A stretch of 64,000 nucleotides of DNA, taken from positions 100,338,266-100,402,265 of the forward strand of contig NC_134102.1 in assembly GCF_000715075.1 (NCBI RefSeq). Direction: 5' to 3'. Each line of letters starts with the position of its first letter. Position 1 is the stretch's first letter. This document shows positions 24,801-35,012 of the stretch, piece after piece. The stretch comes from Nicotiana tabacum (lineage: Eukaryota; Streptophyta; Magnoliopsida; Solanales; Solanaceae). The translations under genes were made by a program, and so were the position numbers. The notes below the pieces were generated by a model. It did not search any database. It saw only the letters and a program-made list of their open reading frames with translations, and was not told the origin of the DNA.

Positions 24801-25325
24801 GTTTATCCAAAGATATTTAGCCTTACAATCTATAGACCTTAGCATACTAGTCTTTTTAATTTTATTTTGTTAAAATTGTGTATAAAAGTTAAATTTGATG
24901 ACTATATTTATAGAAAAAGCCACTGAACATATACTTACCTAAATGATATTTTTTTCGATTGGACAATGTCTCTAAATATTGAGTCAAAATTCTGTCCAGT
25001 TCTTGCGAAGATATTTTAATATCTTTTTCATCAGGTTCTACCACACTGAGACTCAAATTCTTTCGCGGTGGAGGGGGCGAGTTGATTTCACCTTTTGTTG
25101 GGACAACCATTAAGTCAAATTCCTATCTCATAACCACAAAAGAAGAAACTTCAATTAAAAATATATTTTATGATTTGACATGAAAGAATGAGTATGCGGG
25201 TAATAAATAAATCTATCATAAAATATATAATACTAGTGAGTTGGGTCGTCATTGAACTTGAGTATACAAGAAAATACTATAGAAAAAATTTGAGCATGAG
25301 TATTACGTACCTTTTCAAATTCCAT
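21893..25325 (-). CDS. HDC-like: Histidine/serine decarboxylase-like PLP enzyme
   Basis: Five exons join into an uninterrupted 437-codon frame: 25110-24939, 23673-23439, 23143-22950, 22711-22575 and 22468-21893. Every intron is GT-AG, and all phases match. A 15-base exon at 25325-25311 spliced to 25122 would add nine in-frame residues (MEFEKEFDL) before Met at 25110. A TATA box 80 bases upstream of 25325 favours that start. The protein is a group II PLP-dependent decarboxylase of the plant SDC/HDC family, which makes ethanolamine from serine or histamine from histidine. Visible motifs by residue of the 437-aa form: GYPIN 58-62, PLP-binding TNGGTEGN 122-129, [14 protein letters not shown] in exon 3, HCDAAL 231-236 with the cofactor Asp at 233, and SGHKF 262-266 with the Schiff-base Lys 265. 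Family members I know have Cys where Gly124 is. No transit or signal peptide is evident, so it is probably cytosolic. Substrate cannot be decided from sequence. Confidence 0.92.
23674..24938 (-). other. First large intron of decarboxylase gene
   Basis: A 1.27-kb intron between GTAAGT (24938) and TTACAG (23674). It holds a purine-rich stretch on the plus strand (24479-24530, pyrimidine-rich on the gene strand) and a possible decayed dispersed repeat around 23850-23990. Open frames inside are short and look like chance. The other introns are small (106-295 bases). Confidence 0.75.
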
Positions 25326-25405
25326 TCTATCTGAAATTATTGGCAATTAGAATGGTCTCAAAGAGATGAAGGTTTTGCGCATCTCACTTCTTTTGGTTCC
25401 TCCAA

Positions 25406-25412
25406 TTTATAA
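25406..25412 (-). promoter_or_regulatory. TATA box of decarboxylase gene
   Basis: TTATAAA on the minus strand, 80 bases before the upstream ATG at 25325 and 296 before the ATG at 25110. A start site about 30 bases downstream would leave a 5' UTR of roughly 50 bases before 25325. No experimental start is available. Confidence 0.5.
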
Positions 25413-25484
25413 CAATTGAAAGTTGCTTTGCATTTTTAAGGGGCAGATTGAGAATATTACGAAGTCACAATGGCAAAGAGGTAA

Positions 25485-25873
25485 TCTATCTATCTATATT
25501 ATATTAAAATCATGATACTGCTTAACAAATTATTATTTTTAATTTAAAATAACTTCCATTGGGATTATTTTTTAGGTTTAATACGAGTGACTTTTGCCTA
25601 AATTTTAAAGGAAATAACCTTAAATCACCTTTTTCCACAATTACGATGCTATTGAAACTTTTTCTTCACACCCAAACTATTTGATTCCTATTGGGATATT
25701 ACCACATAATCTCAACATTTAATTAATTTCTGCCACATTAATAACTTCATAAAAAGGCTCATGTTTTAAACTCCAGTGAGTAAAGGTAATACATATACTG
25801 ATATACACTCCTTCATTGGTAATTTAATTTTAAATTCGGTTCAATATTTCTGAAATTTTTAAATTATACGGTC
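25485..25873. other. AT-rich upstream region, possible decayed repeat
   Basis: Begins with a TCTATCTATCTATATTATATTAAAA run of the kind often seen at ends of plant Helitron-like or MITE repeats, then AT-rich noncoding sequence. No gene is seen. The repeat identity is weak. Confidence 0.3.
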
Positions 25874-26076
25874 ATTAACTACTGGTGAGCATCCTCCACT
25901 TCCAACCAAGAGATTGTGAGTTCGAGTCACCCCAAGAGCAAGGTGGAGAGTTCTTGGAGGGAGGGAGCCGAGGGTCTATCGGAAACAATCTTTCTACCCA
26001 AGCTAGGGGTAAGGTCTGTGTACAAACTACCCTCTCCAGACCCCACTAGTGGGATTATACTGAGTTGTTGTTGTTG
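25874..26076 (+). mobile_element. TS-type SINE (tRNA-derived)
   Basis: A SINE of about 200 bp with a tRNA-like head (GGTGAGCATCCTCC as A-box region; GAGTTCGAGTCAC as B box at 25918-25930), a body including GGGGTAAGGTCTGTGTACA and CCCCACTAGTGGGATTATAC, and a (TTG)n tail at 26065-26076. This matches what is known of the Solanaceae TS family first described from tobacco. Internal boxes would drive RNA polymerase III. No clear target duplication is visible. It lies about 470 bases upstream of the decarboxylase TATA box, pointing away from that gene. Confidence 0.9.
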
Positions 26077-26352
26077 ATGTAACTTTTGTAATATTTTAAC
26101 AGTCTATTTTACACTATGTATTCCACATATTTCATGATTAGTCGCCGGAGAGTTGTCACATTATTAGGAGTACTTGGAGATAGCATTATGGCAAATTTTT
26201 AATTCTCGATTGTTAAATCATGTCATTTCTATATATTCTACTTTTTGTTCTTGATGTATGTATTTTGGATAAAAAAATTTATACTTTATTTCTATGGTAA
26301 GGATGACTTTGTTAATTTGAAGACCATACAGCGGTATTTTTTTTCAACCACT

Positions 26353-27162
26353 TGTTGTAGACACTAATAGGATAAATATAATTAGAGTTTCAATTCGAGA
26401 ATCATAACCCCGGATGTCGAAGAATGAAATCTTTGGTGCTGCAAATCCTTGCACCACACTTCGAGAAAGTCTGATACATGAGATCATCGACTGAATCAAT
26501 GAAGCAAGACGGTAACTGCTTTTGCTTACGATTAGAATGACTTTAGCTCGTGTATGTTTATCGTATACGGGTGAGATCGGGCCCACTAAACACCTCGATT
26601 TTTTGATAAGCAAAACGGAACAGAAACGTGACCGTAATGAATCGGAGTCAGAGTAAAGAATCCTCGTATTGGGTCTCGGGCAAAACATCTGCCCTCGGGG
26701 GTATCGGGGCCATGTCCTCTGGGTCCGGCTCGAGGATTAAGACATTGGAGGGTATTATCAAACCGCTACATACGACTAACAGAGGATCGTGAAGTCCGTG
26801 CCCAACCGGATATCACTATGTGAATCTCGACCCGTATCGGCAAAAAATCAGTGATTAGCGAAACATAAGATCTTTACCTTTATTAGAATTGTACTTAGGG
26901 TAAATACTCTTACTATATAAAGGGGAAAGATTGTTATTCAGGCCACACATTGTAACACCCATATCAAGGCAATTTATTTCAGTTCTCTTTGTTGTTCAAA
27001 ACTCTTATTTCTTGTTCTTAAATTCTTCATAAATATAAGTTTGGAATCGAGGGCAGGTTCTTTATCGAGTCAAGCTCGGAATCACCCTTATCATTGAATT
27101 AATCCACATATCCTTAAAATCACAAATAAATTCAATTGTTATCCGTTTATGTGGGTAAACAT
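26353..27162 (+). mobile_element. Solo-LTR-like stretch, possibly Tat/Ogre type
   Basis: Non-AT-biased block beginning near TGTTGTAGACAC and ending near GTGGGTAAACA, the kind of LTR end that precedes internal domains of Tat/Ogre-like gypsy elements. A TATATAAAGGGG box is at about 26915-26926, followed by a pyrimidine-rich leader. No primer site or internal domain follows, which suggests a solo LTR or truncation. Flanking target duplications are not evident. Call made from memory of such LTRs and therefore tentative. Confidence 0.4.
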
Positions 27163-27940
27163 TTATATTTTTCAGTGAATATAGTCCACTAAAATTATGA
27201 TATTTGTCTCTCATTTGTTTTTTGTTTTGGGATATTTTTTCGAGAATTCCTATCCATATCTATCCGTTGTCTTTAGTTATATTTTTTGTCTTCATAATTA
27301 ATTTACTCTTGTAAGTATCTTCATTTTTTTTATTTTATTCAATCTATTTACACTATTAAAAAAAAATTCCAAACACGATGTTGATAGGCTTTTTTTTAAA
27401 AGAAAAGAAAATTATTCTTCCTTTATTGAATTAGCTAAATTATTAATAAAATAATAAATATTTCAAAAAAAAATATTTAATAAACAATTAAAAACATTTT
27501 AATTTCTACTCAAATAATATGTTTCTCTCCATTTTTTGCACAATATTTAAAATTATACTCAACAGCTAAAAAAAAATAACAAAAAAATTAATTAAGAATA
27601 TAGAGGAGAATAGAAAAAGGGAGAGATAGAGATAGAGATAGAGAGAGAAAGAAATTGCAGCAATTGTAGACAGCACAAAAAATCATAATAAGACACCTTT
27701 CCTAAATAGGGTCCGCATTAATTATTTTCAGAAATTTGCACTATATTTATGTATTTTTTTTTTAACGATGGTAACTTTGACATGGGATACACGTGTGGTA
27801 TTTATTAATGTGGGGTACACGTACAACACGTGTATTCTAAGATTAGTTGGTTCAGTGGTGCTCAATGACATAAAATCTTGGAAAAAATCTTTAAACTTGT
27901 CTTTTTGCCTACTGATAAATAGTTCAATATATAATATTCT
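27163..27940. other. AT-rich intergenic spacer with GATAGA repeat
   Basis: Mostly A/T with homopolymer runs. A short (GATAGA)n/(GAGA)n simple repeat lies at about 27618-27653. One 60-codon open frame at 27768-27950 has no recognisable feature and I do not call it a gene. Confidence 0.6.
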
Positions 27941-28225
27941 ATCCGTCTAAAAAAGAATGACAGAATTTTATTATTAGTCCGTTGATAGTGATACATTTTT
28001 AAATTAAGAAAAAATTTGACTTGAACTTTCTATTTTAACTTTAATGATAAATTTTTATAACCATAAAAATGTTATGTTATATTTAAAATCATAAATTTCA
28101 AAAGTCTTATATTCACATAAATGTCATAATGTATTTAAGATTACAAGTTTAAAAAAATTTTCTTTATATTTTAATTTCAGTATTCAATCAAATTATATCA
28201 TATAAATTGAATCCGTGAAACTACA
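27941..28225. mobile_element. Decayed Stowaway-like MITE
   Basis: Starts ATTCTATCCGTCTAAAAAAG, close to the CTCCCTCCGTC end typical of Stowaway MITEs, and ends in TATCATATAAATTGAATCCG, the usual mirror-image end in decayed form. AT-rich, no coding capacity. Terminal repeats are degenerate so the limits are approximate. Confidence 0.5.
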
Positions 28226-28449
28226 CAACTTTGATAAAAGTGTGACATCAAATATTAATGTTGCATGCATAGTCAAACTAACTGAAACCCCCACTTACGT
28301 ACTAGCAGTGCAGAAATGGCATTGATTTTCTTTGCCAATTGGACTACTCTTTGCTACAATGATTAAATTTCTGGGGGGTTGTGAAAAAGTGGGCGTGCAG
28401 TGTGCTATACTGGCTCCCATTAACCAGCTGACTCCTCAACTTGTTGTAA

Positions 28450-28695
28450 TATGTTGTATTTATTTTATTTTAATTTATGTGATACACATTTTCTGTTTAA
28501 TATGTTCCGAAAAATTTAAGGACTATATGTTTAAATTAGAAAATAATTAACTTTAAATTTGTTATTACCATAAATGAGATTATTAAAAGTAACACAAATT
28601 TTATGACTTGTATTAAATTATAAATTTTTAAAATATTTCTTTCTTTCTTTAATTTAGTATCAATTAAACGTCGTCACCTAAATTGAGACAAAAAA
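28450..28695. mobile_element. Second decayed Stowaway-like MITE
   Basis: AT-rich block starting near TTTTAATTTATGTGATACAC and ending GTCACCTAAATTGAGACAAA, resembling the internal and 3' parts of the previous element type. No CDS. Limits approximate. Confidence 0.4.
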
Positions 28696-29210
28696 AAATG
28701 CGTGCAAAATCACGCTTTGACACTGATCAACAGAGATAGTAACAGTACTATCGACGAAAATCACGCTTTGCATTATTGAGTCGACTGCTGCTTTTCATTG
28801 TAATTAATTTAGCATGTTCAATCGTCACACAAGATTTAAGTATTGGTATTGGTAGGGTTTTCTCATCCCTTACCTTCACGAGTTTCACATTCGGATATTG
28901 ATGTATTTGGTAGGGTTTGTGCCAAAACCCTCCGTCATTGAAAGATAATACAAAAAACGCATGAGAAAGGTGAACTGTGGTCCTTTTACAACTAGCTACA
29001 GGACTTGAATAAGTGGGATGATTTAGTGGAGATTTTAGGTGGTTTGAATTGAAATTTGAGCCAAATTCGAAGTACACAAGATGAACATCGAATAACATAC
29101 GTGTATCGCAATGTATATCATACAAAGTCGAAATTATGTGGAACCCTAGAGGCCATAAAGAAATCAAAAGCTTCTATACATGAAGTCATCCCTATGAAAA
29201 GACTTATAGT

Positions 29211-29545
29211 CGGTTTGGCTTTGTTGTTTTTTTTTGTTAAAAATGTTTTTGGCCAAAAATTGATGTGTTTGGCCAAGTTTTTAGATGGAAAAAAGTGCTT
29301 TCGTGGAGAAGTAGAAATAGTTTTTGAGAAGCAGAAAAAATTAGTTTATCTTCAAAAGTATTTTTCTGATAAACACTTTTGAGAAAAATACACTTAGAAT
29401 CAGTTTTTAAAAACTTGACCAAATACTAATTACTGCTCAAATTTCTTTTCAAATTAATTAATCAAACACAAACCACTTCTCACCAAAATACTTTTAAGAA
29501 AAATACTTTTAAAATAAGCTGATTTTAGAAGGTTGGCAAAACATG
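29211..29545. mobile_element. MITE-like element in duplicated segment
   Basis: AT-rich block with imperfect terminal inverted repeats around TTTGGCCAA/TTGGC motifs and repeated AAGTGCTTTT-type internal words, a pattern common in short nightshade DNA transposons. The homologous copy is 40035-40356, where the alpha array has inserted near its right end. Boundaries are approximate. Confidence 0.4.
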
Positions 29546-30175
29546 CTATTAGTATAATTATATATACATGTTGAGTACAACTGGAAGTAGGTAGGTGTAG
29601 CTTTCCTGGTCCTAAGCAACCTATTTTTTTTGTTTCTTTGACAATTCAAGAACATTAAATTTTATAAAAGTAATAAAGAGAAAAAAAGTATAATAAAGTA
29701 TTGGAACTCAAATATTAACTATAAAAGATTTCATATCTTTGTGAGATAATTCCGGATATGTTGTTGTATACTATCCGTCACATTGTTGTTTTCGTACGTT
29801 TATCAAGGATCGTCTTATCCAACTATGGAATTAAAACAGAAAAACCCTTATTGCTAATTGCTAAGGGGAGGATTTCTTTTCCCATAAAAAAGAGGTGAAT
29901 AAGGGGAGCCGTAGGTGTCTTGGCCGTTTCGAACTGACTTAATAAAGTAGAAATTATTAGTTGACAATTGTTCATAATCAACTATCAAATTTGACCAACA
30001 TAGAGGCAATAATAAGAAACACTTAAAAGATTATTAGCCAAATATTACGTTGTTAGACTTTTGGGAAGTAATGAAAAGTGACACATGTATATTTTCTTGT
30101 CAATATTTACTTTTTCTTAAATTCAAATATGAATACCAAAGTGAAAGTAAGCACTATACGGGGATGATAACTTGG

Positions 30176-30510
30176 CGTGACGACCCGATATGTCGTTTTG
30201 AGTACTAACCCTTATTTCCATGTTCCGACACCTCTATTAGCTTCATTTGATGTTTCTTAATTGGCTTGCATGGTTCGTGTTGTTTTCCGAAAAGTTTTTA
30301 CGTAAAAAATTGAAGAAAATATGATTTTTGGCTTTAAAAATAACTTGAGTTGCTTGCGGTTAACATCTTGAGTAAACGATCCTGGATCGGTGTTTTGATA
30401 ATTTCGGTAGGTTCGTATTGTGATTTTGGACTTGGGCGTATGCCCGAAATTGTATTCGGAGATCCCTAGGTTGATTTGACTTGTTTTGCCGAAAGTTAGG
30501 AATTTGAATG
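30176..30510 (+). mobile_element. Truncated start of family F LTR
   Basis: Matches the first 330 bases of the LTR at 61246 onward (GTGACGACCCGATATGTCG...). It is interrupted at 30510 by the family G element. Since the same LTR start is in both copies of the duplicated segment, the F insertion is older than the duplication. Confidence 0.85.
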
Positions 30511-30811
30511 TGTAACGACCCGGCCAGTCGTTTCGAGTATTACAACCCTGTCTCCTCATTTACAGTTCAAATTGTGATTTACAGTTATTATTTGACTTGT
30601 CGGATCCGGTGAGATTTTGAAATGATTTGGAATATTTAGTTCCAAGGTTTAGAACTTAAGTTGAAAAGGTTGACCGGATGTCGACTTATGTGTAACGACC
30701 CCGAAGAATTTTTGCTAAGAAAATTAAGGTTTTGTGGTGCCGAGGTAGGTCAATTGGCGTTTTGGGTTGAACAATGCAATGGGGAGTAAAGAAAAATTTT
30801 TGCCAGAAAAA

Positions 30812-31077
30812 GGACATTTCTGCGGTCCACTATGCGGTCGAAAAATCACTCTGTGGACTGCATAATGGCCGCAGAGTGAATCAGGAGTGGGGCAAGTGTA
30901 GAGGAAAGTTTGCGGCACATTATGCGATCGCAGATCAGTTCTGCGGTGCATTATGCGACCAAAGAACAGGTTTGCAGATCGCATAACTACCGCAGCATTG
31001 CCCAGTTCTGGAAGCCTTTTTTGCGACCCATTATGCGGGCCGCATAAGCATTATGCAGTCGCATATGCGACCGCAAA
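30812..31077 (+). repeat. ATTATGCGATCGCA-type palindromic word array
   Basis: About ten variants of a word built on TGCGGTC/ATTATGCG/ATCGCA, many in inverted pairs, ending 30 bases before the TATAAAC box. CpG-rich against an AT-rich background. Same LTR position as the arrays of the other families but different sequence. Confidence 0.8.
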
Positions 31078-31842
31078 GTGTGTTTCGGGGCTATATTTTT
31101 GTGGTTTTATAAACCCAACCACATTCTTATAAAACACTATTGGGAGTCATTTTGAAAGGTTTCATTTGATATTTTAGAGAGAGGTGAGAGCATCCTAGAG
31201 AGAGAAAGTGAAGACCAGGCCATTTGTCCATCAATTCTTGTTCAAGGTTTGAAGATTTCACAAGGATCTTGCTAGGGCTTCAAAGAGGTAAGAATTTCTT
31301 TCCCCAATTCTTCAATTTCGAGTTTAGAGAAAAAGATGGGGATTAAGAGTATGATTCTTGGGTATACGAGTATTAATTATACATACACGTACCAATAAGG
31401 TTTGTGGAGAGATTGTTGAGTTCAAATAGGTAAAGATTGGGTTAAAAATGGTAGAAATCTTCAAAAACTTTAATTGAAGATTTGACGGTCGAGTTGATGT
31501 CGGATTTGGTAAAATTTGTATGGTTGGACTCGTGGTTGAATAGGCGTTCATATTTTGTAACTTTTGTCGGGTTCGAGACATAGGCCCCACAGGCGATTTT
31601 GAGTGCAATTTCGGATATTTGTTGGAAAATTTGTATTTTCATATGGAATTAATTTTTTATAATTCGTATTGACTGAATCGAATTAATTACTACTAGATAC
31701 GAGGATTTAGGAGACCAATTCGCAAGGTAAAGGCATAGCGGAGTAAGGAATTACACGGTTTGAGGTAAGTAACATTTCTAAATTTGGTTCTAAGGGTATG
31801 AGTCCCCAAATCTGGTATTATATAAATTGTTTGGAGGTGACA

Positions 31843-31866
31843 CACACGATAGGTGATGAGCGTGTG
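31843..31866 (+). promoter_or_regulatory. Constant-loop hairpin (family G)
   Basis: Stem CACACG/CGTGTG (6 bp, perfect) with loop ATAGGTGATGAG. The stem shares no sequence with those of families B or F yet is fully paired. The loop keeps the AGGTGA-GAG core with one C-to-T change. Confidence 0.65.
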
Positions 31867-33252
31867 GACTTGCACCATAGAAATTATGACTTGAATAAAT
31901 CATGTGAAGTTGTAAAATTAAAGAATCATGTTATTATCTGAACATTTTCCACATGTTAGAGAAATTGAGCCGAGGCTCTTATTAAAGATCATGTTTAGGC
32001 TACGTGCCAATATTTTAGGACACCATGGGACCGTGTTGCTGTTGAATTAATTATTTCAAAAATATACTTTTCATACTTAGTCATATTCGTCTATTATGAG
32101 GATATTTATGGGATCAAGCTACGCGCCGCAGCAGGCCATATTGGCTTTATATATATGATTACTATATGGAATGGGGATGCCCGCCTGCAGCGGGCCTTAT
32201 AGGCTTTAGTATTATATGGATTAGGGCTGCCCGCCTGCAGCATGCCTTATAGGCTTTATTATTATACGGATCGGGACTGCCCGCCTGCAGTAGGCCATAT
32301 CGGCTTTATATCATGCTTGGGCTGAAGGAGCCCCTCCGGAGTCTGTACACACCCCTAGTGAGCATAGATGATTATATATTCGGGATGGATTTCCCAGGGC
32401 ATGGACTTGCCTTACTTGTTTATATTGTGATGAATTTCTCTGGGCATGGACTTGCCTTATTTATATTGTGATGAATTTTCTCTGGACATGGATCTTGTTC
32501 ATATCATTTACATGTAGGGGTAAATTACCCCAGGGCTGGATTAGCCTCATACGGTACTGAGGGACTGACTGTCAGTCGATGTGAATATACATACAGGATG
32601 GAATATCCCTGGGCTGGATTGGCCATAAACAGTACCGAGTGACCGAATCAATTGTGACCAGTAGTACATGAGGTCTTTCCACTGAGATGTCATATTCCTC
32701 AAAGTATGAAGTATTGATCTATTTTTGCATGTACTGAGTTTAACTGTTGAACTTGAAAGCATGCCTATATTTTTATACCATTATTTATGTACTGGATTGT
32801 ACCTGCGGAGCGCATCACTACTTTCAGCCCAGAGGTTAGTCTTGTTACTTATTGACTTGGTTGTACTCATACTACGCTCTGCACCTCGTGTGCAGATCTA
32901 TGTACTTCCGGATACGACAATTGCTAGATTTGAGGATTTATCTGTTAGAGACTACCAAGGTAGCTGCTTGGCGTCCGCAGACCTTGACTCTCTTTCCTTT
33001 CAGTTATTGTACTGTTCTATGTTTTCAGACAGTGTTCTTATCCGTCAGACTTTGTTATTATTTAGATGCTCATGTACTCAGTGACACCGAATTTTGGGAG
33101 TGTTTTGTATATGAAATTGTGAAGTTTTCTATGGAATTCAAATATTATATTTTCAAACTTAAGAGATTATTGTGATTTATTAAGGTTATCGGCTTGCCTA
33201 GTATTAAGATAGGCGCCATCACGACGGGTTAGGATTTTGGGTCGTGACAAGT

Positions 33253-33264
33253 TGGTATCATAGC
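33253..33264 (+). promoter_or_regulatory. Mutated primer-binding site of family G
   Basis: TGGTATCATAGC: the initiator-Met-tRNA complement with one substitution (AGAGC to ATAGC), 4 nt after the LTR end. Confidence 0.8.
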
Positions 33265-33449
33265 CTAGGTTACATAGGTCTCACGAGTCATGAGCAGTTT
33301 TAGTAAGGTCTTGCGGATCGGTACAGAGACGTCTGTATTTATCTTCTAGAGGCTGCCGAACCCTTAGGAAAATTTCACTTTCTTGTATTCGGTCGTGCAA
33401 ACTTGTTGATTCCGGAAAACTAAAAGTTTGTTATTCTATTTTCTCACAG

Positions 33450-35012
33450 ATGGTGAGAACACATACTATCGGATCAGACGGTCAACCACTAGTGCCACCA
33501 GTTAGGGCCGCGAGAGGCCAGGGCCGTAGTAGAGGCCGGGGCTGAGGTAGAGGTCGAGGTGTCGCTCGTACAACAGTTGGAGCAGCACCTGTAGCACCAC
33601 CAGTTGCTCTAACTTTGGAGAAGATTCCATATGTAATTGAGCCGGCGGGACCAGCTCAGGCACTAGCTGTGCCCATTGAGATTCCAGACATATATGAGGC
33701 TTTGGCTCAGATATTGACAGTTTGCACTGGCCTTGCTCAGGTGGTTTCGGCTCAGGCCGGGGAAGGTACTCATACCCCTGTTGCTCGTACTCCAGAGCAG
33801 GTAGTGCAGGAACTTCAGATACTAGGGGCACTACCAGCCCAACCGACTACAGCTGTTCAAGTCTCGGTAGTCCCAGTTATGGCAGATGATGAGAAGAGGA
33901 GACTTGAGATATTTGGGAGGCTTCGACCTCCATCATTTAGCGGTGCTGAGTCAGAGGATGCTCAGGGTTTTCTGGATAAGTGCTAGCGGATGCTTCGGAC
34001 AACAGGTATTCTGGAGACCAGTGAGGTCTCGTTCACTACTTTTCAGTTTTTTGGGGCTGCCTTCAGATGGTGGGAGGCTTATGAGAGGCGTATGTCGGTC
34101 AGTGCAGTACCACTTACATGGCATGAGTTCTTTATTCTCTTTTTGGAGAAGTTTGTGCCGCAGTCTAATAGGGAGGAGCTGTGCAGACAATTTGAGCAGC
34201 TACGTTAGGATGGCATGTCTGTGACGCAGTACGAGATGAGATTTTATGAGTTGGCTCGTCATGCAGTTTGGTTGGTTTTCACTGATAGGGAAAGGATTAT
34301 GAGGTTTATTGATGGTTTCACATACCAATTGCGGTTTCTTATGACTAGAGAGAGGGTATCTGGTGCCACTTTTGATGAGGTAGTTGACATTGCTCGGCAG
34401 ATAGAGGTGGTCATTAGCTAGGAGCGTGGTGAGAGGGAGGCCAAGAGGCCTCGAGGTTCTGGCGGTTCTGGTGGGGTGCCTTCTGGAGGGCAGTCCTACC
34501 ACAGCAGGGGTCGCCCTTACAGGCACGCTCAGACGGGTCGTCCAGTTCACTGTGGTGCATCATCCAGCCATGGTTCATATAGATCTCATCAGGATCAGTC
34601 ATCTCTCATTGCCCTGCCAGCCCAAAGTATGCCCCGTGCACCATCAGTTCAGGGTTCATCTGTACCAGGTTCTTCTGGTAGTTATTCTGGCTCTCGAGGT
34701 CCGCCTCAGAACTTGCCACCATTTTTCGAGAGGGATAGCTATGAGTGTGGGGAGCTAGGTCATATGAAAAAATATTGTCCCCGCCTTACGCAAGGTCCAG
34801 TTCAGCAGAGGAGTCAGACTACGACTTCTGCACCAGTTGTTCCACCACCCGCCCAGCCAGCTCGGGGTGGGGCTCAGTCAGCTAGGGGTCGCCCAAGAGG
34901 GGGAGTCCAATCAGGTAGCGGTCAGGCCCGATTCTATGCTTTTCCTGCCAGACCATATATTGTTGCTTCAGATGCAGTGATCACAGGTATTGTCTCAGTG
35001 TGCCACAAGTAG
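33450..35012 (+). pseudogene. Gag pseudogene of family G element
   Basis: One reading frame from ATG at 33450 to 35012, broken by stops at about 33542, 33984, 34206 and 34419. The product is a Gypsy Gag: Arg/Gly-rich N-terminus, a capsid-like region (FRWWEAYERR, FVPQSNREELCRQFEQL), a Gly/Ser/Arg-rich linker and a single CCHC-type zinc knuckle near 34740 (SYECGELGHMKKYC) in which the first Cys is Ser. Gag normally packages element RNA. Frames after 35012 shift by one at a broken protease site. Confidence 0.85.

Larger units (their letters stand above)
28797..30510. repeat. Duplicated segment, copy 1
   Basis: Homologous, with only scattered base changes, to three blocks downstream: 37984-38308, 39962-40356 and 60612-61575. 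Copy 2 carries 1.65 kb (38309-39961) absent here, where a 14-base stretch (ACAAAGTCGAAATT) stands instead. Copy 2 is also split by the alpha array. Copy 1 ends at 30510 where the family G LTR is inserted. A minus-strand frame (29167-28748) is also partly open in copy 2 but has a one-base shift there; I do not recognise it and do not call it a gene. Confidence 0.9.
30511..33249 (+). mobile_element. 5' LTR of family G gypsy element
   Basis: A 2.74-kb LTR starting TGTAACGACCCGG and ending GGGTCGTGACA, followed by a primer site. Contents in order: a palindromic word array (30812-31077), TATAAAC box (31108-31114), GAGGTAAG donor-like site near 31288, AGGTAAGT near 31765, constant-loop hairpin (31843-31866), a four-copy array of about 58 bp (32097-32312), CTGCAC/GTGCAG hairpin (32879-32895), and terminal hairpin (33220-33246). 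It is inserted in the family F LTR fragment. Confidence 0.9.

Noticed and set aside
24454..24873. Open frames within the first large intron of the decarboxylase gene
   Set aside because: Short, low-complexity, no domain, and inside a well supported GT-AG intron.
26344..26688. 114-codon minus-strand frame upstream of the decarboxylase gene
   Set aside because: It lies in a solo-LTR-like stretch, has no recognisable domain and no splice or promoter context.
28748..29167. 139-codon minus-strand frame as a possible host gene
   Set aside because: The duplicate at 38285-38073 has a frame-shifting base loss and a different upstream part; no family recognised, no promoter or splice support.
32725..33175. 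Two overlapping plus-strand frames at the end of the G LTR
   Set aside because: They cover the conserved noncoding hairpin block; neither frame is preserved in the other LTR families.
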